Shown here: positions 5,524 to 11,217 of the stretch, in pieces | Layout: each line of letters starts with the position of its first letter | Position numbering within the stretch: the first letter of the stretch is position 1 | Assembly (NCBI GenBank): GCA_030613285.1 | Contig: JAUWME010000019.1 | Span: 1-12,906, forward strand | DNA length: 12,906 nucleotides | Reading direction: 5' to 3' | DNA from: Candidatus Zymogenus sp. | GTDB taxonomy: Bacteria; Desulfobacterota; Zymogenia; Zymogenales; Zymogenaceae | Translations under genes and position numbers: made by a program | The notes under the pieces: model-generated | The model's input: the letters and a program-made list of their open reading frames with translations, nothing else | Databases searched by the model: none | What the model was told of the DNA's origin: nothing

Positions 5524-7620
5524 CTACTCCGCAAACTCAGTAGACTCTCGCATCCCCCGCTTCAGGTCAAGGGCCACCTTGTGCCCGCCACATTTAATCT
5601 CAATTTTATCCGGCCCGAACTCCGCCTCCACATATTGATTATCATATCGCGGATAATCTTCCAAATCAACCGATTTCCCATCAACCATAAAATTCCCCCT
5701 CCAGCCGAAATCGATTACCCCAATTGAAGGAGATTTGTATCTCACCGATGTCCCCTTGAAATCAATCTCAGCCCCAACAATCTTTTCGATAAATTCGGTA
5801 AAGTTCCCATCAATCACACGTCTTCCCATCTCCACAACCCAGATGTTTTTCCGGGAATCGCCGTTTTCGCCATCACATATTACCTCACTCCCAGCATCAT
5901 CACCCACATCCTGCCAGCGATAGCCATTCTGGGAATAAAGGGCGATATATCCATCTCCATACCTCCCAAAAATCCACCCCCCCCGCTCCACCACCTCGTC
6001 AAATTCATCTTTTGGAAACCATGCATGGGAAAAAAACAATTTGTTTGTCATGTAAAGCCCCGGCATCCTCGAAGCATTGTAGGAGGCAACCAGAACGTTT
6101 TTTATTTGAGCCACCCTGGGGAGTGTCCCCGACCCCACCCAGTAACCACCGCTTGAGTTCTCCTCGTGGCCGGGGTGGGTTGTAAAACAGACAGCCCTGG
6201 GCGAGAAGGTTGCCTGCCAGATGTGCTGCTGGTCACCGCCGTACCCCTTCCTGTAATCTTGGGCGGCACTCAACATATAGTCCGGCGTCCGGTACGTGTA
6301 GAGATTCACCTCCTCCCTGGTGTTTCGAGAAAGATCCTTTTTTGTAAGATAAGCAAGCAGAGGGAGAATCCTTGTGAGCCTCGTCAGCTTGATGAGAGAC
6401 TCGAAATCTTTGAAGGGCTTAAAGAACTGGTTTTCCCACCACCGAAATGCGTCAAACATCCTCATTGTCAACATTATCGTCTTTGGGTGGTTGTACGCCT
6501 CAAGGGTCAAAAAATTCATCCCGCTTTCAAAATCATTGTAGTTTAGCCCCCACCTCTTCGCCTCCTTGATCTTTATCCCCATCCTCTGGCGGTTTGCCAT
6601 GTCAGTGGTGTTGGTGTCGTTGGCTTTTTCATTGGCGATATTGTAGATGGCACTGGGAAGCCTGTATTTGTTTCCGAGAGCAAGGGAGACCGCACTCATG
6701 TTGTCAGACCCCGAAAACTTACCGGTTCCAAACATCAGCTTAAAGGTGTCTGTGGTCGATTCTATCTCGGCGTTTCTTTTCTCCTCGCCGTAGCTTCGGC
6801 CGTGGGAGGAGCCAAACACCCCTTTAAAGGAATTCAGCGCCATATCAAGAAAGATCAGGTCGAGAACAATCTCGGCACCCCGAACGATTATTGGGTCATG
6901 GCAAAAGTCGATGAGGTTAACCAATGCCGTGATATCCTCATCGTAGTAAATGTGGGAGAGCCACTCCGAAAATCCGGTCTTGTAGCGGAGTTCCAGCCAC
7001 TTCATAATGCGCACTTTGGCTTTTTCCATCTTCTCAATGCCAGTCATCTTTGAGTTGGTAAAGACGGTGTCCTTAAACATCTGCCCAGCAAGGTACTCGT
7101 TTGTCGCAAACATGATGTAGTGGGTTTCCGTCCAGTAGCACATGGAATCGATCCCCGGCTCATCCGGGTAATATTTAAAATCGATGAGCGTCTTCTTTGC
7201 GTCCACCACAATTTTATCCGGCAAAAGCTTACTATCTCTTAATTGATATAGCATCCTCACAATCCCCAGCATCACAAAATCGGCGCAGTCGTACCGCTCA
7301 TCGATGTAGCGAAGGGCAGCCGAGATAAGTCCGGTATGTACGGGGCCAATATTTTCTGAAAGGCGGACAAGCTCGTAGTAGTACCCCTTAATATTTGGAC
7401 TGGCCGGGTTTTTGAGACAATGCTGGATAAAAGCCTTTCGTCTTTTTTTAAACGTGGGAAGAAACGTTGATGTAGAAAAGGTGTCCGGCACCTCCTTCGG
7501 ATAGCCCTTGGGAGGGTTGCCAACATTCTTAAAGGTAAAATCGGCCATCCCTGTTGTGTCGAAAAAATCGTGGACGAAGACTTTCTCTTTATTTTTATTT
7601 ACATCGTTTTCTTTTTTCAT
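5524..7620 (-). CDS. Uncharacterised 698-residue cytoplasmic protein; candidate intracellular polysaccharide lyase or glycosidase
   Basis: I cannot assign this to a named family. The frame is open upstream to 7758, but I place the start at ATG 7620-7618, which has AGGAG 6-8 nt upstream; the extra 46 codons would run through a REP-like repeat. The N-terminus is charged (MKKENDVNKNKEK) with no signal peptide or membrane helix, so it should be cytoplasmic. Residues about 60-440 look mainly helical, as in (alpha/alpha)6-toroid enzymes; about 455-698 look strand-rich. Conspicuous motifs are WTETHYIMFATNEYLAGQ (163-180), FGSSHGRSYGEEK (269-281: His273, Arg275, Tyr277), GDQQHIW (462-468), HPG (482-484) and GGYWVGSG (491-498). 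The clustered His, Arg and Tyr residues resemble lyase or hydrolase active sites, but that is inference. It lies 97 nt downstream of the GPH symporter gene on the same strand and upstream of KDG kinase. That context favours cleavage of an imported uronic-acid-containing oligosaccharide. Confidence 0.8.
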   Translation of the reverse strand: MKKENDVNKNKEKVFVHDFFDTTGMADFTFKNVGNPPKGYPKEVPDTFSTSTFLPTFKKRRKAFIQHCLKNPASPNIKGYYYELVRLSENIGPVHTGLISAALRYIDERYDCADFVMLGIVRMLYQLRDSKLLPDKIVVDAKKTLIDFKYYPDEPGIDSMCYWTETHYIMFATNEYLAGQMFKDTVFTNSKMTGIEKMEKAKVRIMKWLELRYKTGFSEWLSHIYYDEDITALVNLIDFCHDPIIVRGAEIVLDLIFLDMALNSFKGVFGSSHGRSYGEEKRNAEIESTTDTFKLMFGTGKFSGSDNMSAVSLALGNKYRLPSAIYNIANEKANDTNTTDMANRQRMGIKIKEAKRWGLNYNDFESGMNFLTLEAYNHPKTIMLTMRMFDAFRWWENQFFKPFKDFESLIKLTRLTRILPLLAYLTKKDLSRNTREEVNLYTYRTPDYMLSAAQDYRKGYGGDQQHIWQATFSPRAVCFTTHPGHEENSSGGYWVGSGTLPRVAQIKNVLVASYNASRMPGLYMTNKLFFSHAWFPKDEFDEVVERGGWIFGRYGDGYIALYSQNGYRWQDVGDDAGSEVICDGENGDSRKNIWVVEMGRRVIDGNFTEFIEKIVGAEIDFKGTSVRYKSPSIGVIDFGWRGNFMVDGKSVDLEDYPRYDNQYVEAEFGPDKIEIKCGGHKVALDLKRGMRESTEFAE

Positions 7621-7645
7621 CACTTCTCCTATGATAATATTTATA

Positions 7646-7704
7646 CTGTCATTCTCAGCTTGACTGGGAATCCAGAATAATATCCGCATTCCAAGGGAAG
7701 GACA
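7646..7704. repeat. Paired REP-like element between symporter and 698-residue protein genes
   Basis: The first half (7646-7675, CTGTCATTCTCAGC...GGGAATCCAG) is identical over its 30 nt to 1701-1730. The second half (about 7683-7704, GCATTCCAAGGGAAGGAC) matches 1754-1768 after loss of about 16 nt. It lies inside a presumed operon, where such hairpins can stabilise upstream mRNA or partially terminate transcription. The repeat also extends the open frame of the downstream gene, which misleads start prediction. Confidence 0.7.
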
Positions 7705-7717
7705 TTTAATGCTTCTT

Positions 7718-9178
7718 TTACCTCTCAAGGAGGCTCTTAAGCTCCCTCTCTTCTGCAATCATCTCAGGCGTCATCTCATCTGTCAATCTCCGTTTGTCGA
7801 GATGGCCCTTGATGCGGGCGTGGAGTGCCGGCGTCAATTTGTACTTAAAGGCGTTATATACGCAAAAGACCAAGAATACGACCGGGATGATTGCAAAAAC
7901 CAGTTTCAATACCACAATGAACTCTGGGGTCTGGGACTGAGGAATTTTTGTCATAATCCCGTTGATTTCTTTCTCAATCGGCGGCACATAGCCCGCTAAG
8001 GAGATAATTTGGGCAATTAGAAATATCCCAATGGCTGAGCTGAGCTTTCTTGCAAACATGAAAAGCCCGGAATAGATACCCTCTCGCCTCTCGCCGGTGT
8101 AAAGCTCGTCGATGTCCGGAACATCTGCGAATATCGAGTAGATCATAATGACTATACCCCCCGTTCCGACACCTACGAGTCCGCCGAAAATATAAATCAC
8201 CGCCTTGGACATCTCTGGTTTGATGAGCAAGCTTGAGACCATAACTGCCATCCAGAACAACGCCGCAATCATGAAGCTTGTTTTCTTGCTGGTGATTTTA
8301 CTTACCTTCGCGTAGATGGGGATCACAAGGATTTGAAGCACCAAAAGCGTTCCCAATACGTAGTCTGTCTCGTTCAAACGGTGAAGGTAATACTTCATAA
8401 AGTAGATGACGATGCTCATAACGGCATCAATGGCCACAAAGGCAAACAGATACATCAAGAGAACGTTTAGAAACGTGGGGGTCTTGAAAGGCTCGATGTA
8501 TGAACGTCTAAAGCTGAAGGGTTCAGGTTGTTTTTGAAACTCCTCCCTCTCGGTGGTTGTCAAAAACGTCGCAACAAAGGGAATTGCGAAAAAGAGCCCA
8601 AAGGCCACTGCAATAATGATATATGCCGACCGTTCATCATTGGGAAAGAGTTTGACAATCTCCAGGGGCAAAACGGCGCACAAGAGGGATGACAATCCAG
8701 AAAAGACAATCCGATATGTAGTGAGGGACGTCCGCTCGTTGTAGTCCAGCGTCAGCTCCGATGCCAGAGCGTTGTAGGGTATCATAACCATGGTTATGAC
8801 CGTGGAGAAGAAGATGTAGGCGATGAGAACGTAGAAAAAAAGATGCAGATTATTTTCTAAGTCGATGGGGTACCACATCAGGAAAAACGAGATGAAGATC
8901 AGAACGATACCTGCCAAAAAGTAGGGCCTCCTCCTCCCGAACCGCGTTCTCGTCCTGTCGGAGATGTACCCCATCATGGGATCTGTTACCGCATCCCATA
9001 TTTTACTTACTAAGAAAACGATCCCGGCAAGGGCCATAGGAAGTCCAAGGACATCGGTGAGAAAATGCAGGTAATAAATCCCGATGATAAGCATGGCGCC
9101 TCCGCCGTAGATATCGCCGACACCGAAGCCGAGCTTCGTTGAAAGTTTAAGCTTCTGGTCGTTACTTGTCTCTTTCAT
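7718..9178 (-). CDS. GPH-family (MFS_2) sugar:cation symporter
   Basis: This is a complete 486-residue, about 12-helix inner-membrane transporter of the glycoside-pentoside-hexuronide:cation symporter family (MelB, GusB, YicJ relatives), which import sugars with Na+ or H+. The diagnostic segment after the first helices is WDAVTDPMMGYISDRTRTRFGRRRP (61-85; given here as a landmark). Asp62 and Asp66 match the MelB cation-site aspartates, followed by the basic DRTRTRxGRRRP loop. Family length is about 450-490 residues. The ATG at 9178 has AGGAG about 9 nt upstream. The gene precedes the unassigned 698-residue protein gene by 97 nt on the same strand, so the pair is probably co-transcribed. Sequence alone does not give the substrate; the KDG kinase and aldolase neighbours point to a uronide or sugar acid. 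Confidence 0.93.
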   Translation of the reverse strand: MKETSNDQKLKLSTKLGFGVGDIYGGGAMLIIGIYYLHFLTDVLGLPMALAGIVFLVSKIWDAVTDPMMGYISDRTRTRFGRRRPYFLAGIVLIFISFFLMWYPIDLENNLHLFFYVLIAYIFFSTVITMVMIPYNALASELTLDYNERTSLTTYRIVFSGLSSLLCAVLPLEIVKLFPNDERSAYIIIAVAFGLFFAIPFVATFLTTTEREEFQKQPEPFSFRRSYIEPFKTPTFLNVLLMYLFAFVAIDAVMSIVIYFMKYYLHRLNETDYVLGTLLVLQILVIPIYAKVSKITSKKTSFMIAALFWMAVMVSSLLIKPEMSKAVIYIFGGLVGVGTGGIVIMIYSIFADVPDIDELYTGERREGIYSGLFMFARKLSSAIGIFLIAQIISLAGYVPPIEKEINGIMTKIPQSQTPEFIVVLKLVFAIIPVVFLVFCVYNAFKYKLTPALHARIKGHLDKRRLTDEMTPEMIAEERELKSLLER

Positions 9179-9521
9179 GGTTTAGTCTCCTATTATAAAA
9201 AGTTTACTTCAAAGAGTTTAAAATTGTGTCATTGTCTGCGGTCTCCTCCTGTATCCAGACGATAGGGACAGCCATTGCACCGCACAAAACAATTGTCTGC
9301 TTTAACAAGGGGCTTAAGCCCCTTGTTTTATATTATGATTTTATTTAGCCTGGATTCCCGCTTACGCGGGAATGACAGATAACTATTATGTCATTTAAGA
9401 GCATTCCGAAGAAATACGCGGCAATCTCGTTGTTATAGCAACATTGTAGGAGCAACCCCCTGTGGTTGCCCTTAAATATCAGTTTTCATTATTCGTAATG
9501 CCCCAAAAGGAGTATGGGGAT
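9179..9521. repeat. Gene-free gap with several repeats
   Basis: This 343-nt stretch separates the symporter from the dehydrogenase operon and has no coding frame I would support. From left to right it holds the second copy of the 33-nt unit (9208-9240), the 24-bp perfect palindrome listed separately, an intact REP-like hairpin (9350-9378; stem ATTCCCGC/GCGGGAAT, loop TTAC), a truncated copy D of the composite repeat (9389-9427, TCATTTAAGAGC... to GGCAATCT), and a small hairpin GCAACC/GGTTGC (9452-9469). Confidence 0.65.
9304..9327. terminator. 24-bp perfect palindrome, possible terminator
   Basis: AACAAGGGGC-TTAA-GCCCCTTGTT can form a 10-bp GC-rich stem with a 4-nt loop. On the plus strand it is followed by TTTATATTATGATTTTATTT, a passable T-rich tail; on the minus strand the tail is AAAGCAG, which is poor. 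The only transcript expected to reach it comes from the dehydrogenase operon on the minus strand, so the better orientation has no gene to serve. It may be another dispersed hairpin repeat and not a true terminator. Confidence 0.4.
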
Positions 9522-10565
9522 TTATCTCACAAATTCAAGATACCTGTCATCAACAGGCTCCCGCTTTCCCGTTGCCGATGATTTGTAAAGGGCCATAATC
9601 GTTGAAAGCACCAGCAGGGCCTCCTCCACGGGAGTGAGGTATTTTTCGCCATCCACCACCCACCGTCTGAAACCCTCGATGCTCCGAAAAAGGGCATGAA
9701 GATTGGAGAGGCCCCGGCCTGGGGGTTTCTCCATTTTTATCTTTGCCCCCAAAAACTTCACCTTGGGAGATTCCGGCCCGGTATAAATCCCCGTACCTTT
9801 GCTGCCATAGACCTCGGCGGTCACTTTCTGCTCCGGAGTCGCAATCATCGAAGCTGATATTGTAAGGTGTGCAAGGCGTCTTCCACTCTCTATCTCAACA
9901 ATTCCCAACGCCGTGTCCTCCACCTCCACATCTTGGTAAACCTTTTTGTCAACAACCCCAAAAACAGACACAGGCCTGCCACCCATAGCCAAAAGCATCA
10001 CATCGATAATGTGGCTGGCTTGGGTCAAAAGCGTCCCGCCACCCGACCTCTCCAAACTTCCGTGCCAAGGGGCATCGCCAAAATATTCCGGCCCCCGCCA
10101 CCACGGAACGTTGCATCGACCATAATAAATATCGCCCAGCTCCCCCTTTCTTGCTGCAGATATAAGGGCATAACACCCGCTGTCATAGCGATACTGGTGG
10201 TTCACGCCGACTTTTCTCCCAGTCTCCTTAGAGAGACGACATATCTCAAGCGCATCATTGAGAGTGGTAGCTATCGGCTTTTCGCAGAAGACATCAAGCC
10301 CCCTCAAAATCGCAGATTTTATCATCCCGACGTGGAGGTTGTGGGGAGACGCAATATAGACTGCATCGACATCAGCATCCTCTAACATTTTTTCGTAATC
10401 GTCAAAGGAGTTTTTGATCTTAAACTTTTTTGCAAAGGCCATAGCCCTCTCCCCATCGATATCCACACAGGCGCCAATCTCAATCTTACGATTCAATCTC
10501 ACGCCCAGCGCCGTGTACCTTGCAATGTCCCCGCAGCCAACGATGGCCATTTTGAATTTTTTCAT
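9522..10565 (-). CDS. Gfo/Idh/MocA-family NAD(P)-dependent oxidoreductase
   Basis: I chose ATG 10565-10563, giving 347 residues, the usual length. AGGGGTGA lies upstream and overlaps the stop codon of the preceding gene; the longer frame to 10613 would run into that gene. The N-terminal Rossmann fold shows AIVGCGDIA (7-15) and Asp35 ending strand 2 (ACVDIDGE), which favours NAD(H). EKP (95-97) holds the conserved lysine Lys96, and SHIID (184-188) the conserved His185. Four residues before that histidine there is Thr, where many members (for example inositol dehydrogenase) have Asp; TQxxH variants are known in this superfamily. Members oxidise or reduce hydroxyl groups of sugars and cyclitols. 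It is the last gene of a tight three-gene operon with a ThuA-like protein and a flavoprotein. The substrate is unknown; 3-keto-sugar formation or reduction is one option. Confidence 0.92.
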   Translation of the reverse strand: MKKFKMAIVGCGDIARYTALGVRLNRKIEIGACVDIDGERAMAFAKKFKIKNSFDDYEKMLEDADVDAVYIASPHNLHVGMIKSAILRGLDVFCEKPIATTLNDALEICRLSKETGRKVGVNHQYRYDSGCYALISAARKGELGDIYYGRCNVPWWRGPEYFGDAPWHGSLERSGGGTLLTQASHIIDVMLLAMGGRPVSVFGVVDKKVYQDVEVEDTALGIVEIESGRRLAHLTISASMIATPEQKVTAEVYGSKGTGIYTGPESPKVKFLGAKIKMEKPPGRGLSNLHALFRSIEGFRRWVVDGEKYLTPVEEALLVLSTIMALYKSSATGKREPVDDRYLEFVR

Positions 10566-10575
10566 AATATCACCC

Positions 10576-11202
10576 CTACTTGTTAAATCCCAAAACCCAC
10601 TTAATCCCCCCAATAATTATCTTCTGGACTTCATCTACATTGAAAACTTTGGCCACATGCCCCAACGAAAAATAGCAGACCTTACCCTTGCCGTGCCTCC
10701 TCGTCCAGACAACTGGCTCCTTTTTTCCATCCACCTCTGTCTCAAAGTGGACAGTAACGTCGTCTTTATACTCGTGGATGTAAAGCTCGTCATTGACTGT
10801 GAAGGGATCAATTTTCCCAAAGATATTTGAATCTGAATCCGCAGGAATAACAGTAAAATTGCCCACCTTCCCGTGAGATACAAACCTCCCGCCGAGGATG
10901 TCGAAATATTCGGGAGTAGCCTTAAATGAGGCCGAAGCAGAGTGGACAGCGAACAGCCCCCCCCCGGAGGCCACAAAATCGCTTAGAGATTTTAGGGCAT
11001 CGGGCGAGATATATTTTTTGTGGAAATAGCGGCAGACCGCATCGTAGCCACCCCCTTTCAAGGCACCCAAGTCCTCAATGGAGGAAGTAACGACGGGCCT
11101 AATCCCATCAATTCCCTTCAAAATTTTAAGAAGCTGTCGCCTTGCAAAAATCGTCGGGTGGAAAACCCCCGCCGAGACAATCAATACTCTTTTTTCCATC
11201 AT
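10576..11202 (-). CDS. ThuA-like domain protein
   Basis: This is a single-domain protein of 208 residues, or 207 if the second ATG (11199) is used. AGGTGAG lies so close to the first ATG that the second is better placed. It has the class I glutamine-amidotransferase-like fold of ThuA: VLIVSAG (6-12), GGGLFAVHS (80-88), GGRFVSHG (104-111), DELYIHEY (138-145), WTRRHGKGKV (166-175) and SLGH (179-182). In place of the amidotransferase nucleophile Cys it has AVHS, as is usual for ThuA relatives, so glutamine hydrolysis is unlikely. ThuA was first linked to trehalose use in rhizobia together with the Gfo/Idh-type ThuB, through 3-keto-trehalose. It lies 10 nt from the Gfo/Idh gene and 15 nt from the flavoprotein gene. 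That spacing implies joint expression and one pathway. Its catalytic step is not known to me. Confidence 0.85.
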   Translation of the reverse strand: MMEKRVLIVSAGVFHPTIFARRQLLKILKGIDGIRPVVTSSIEDLGALKGGGYDAVCRYFHKKYISPDALKSLSDFVASGGGLFAVHSASASFKATPEYFDILGGRFVSHGKVGNFTVIPADSDSNIFGKIDPFTVNDELYIHEYKDDVTVHFETEVDGKKEPVVWTRRHGKGKVCYFSLGHVAKVFNVDEVQKIIIGGIKWVLGFNK

Positions 11203-11217
11203 CTCACCTTTTATCTA

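Noticed and set aside
9192..9197. TATAAT on the minus strand just before the symporter gene
   Set aside because: It abuts the ribosome binding site (TATAATAGGAG), which would put the transcription start inside that site, and there is no -35 box at proper spacing.
9452..9469. Hairpin GCAACC/GGTTGC considered as terminator of the dehydrogenase operon
   Set aside because: There is no T-tract on the minus strand after the stem; it looks like another repeat fragment.
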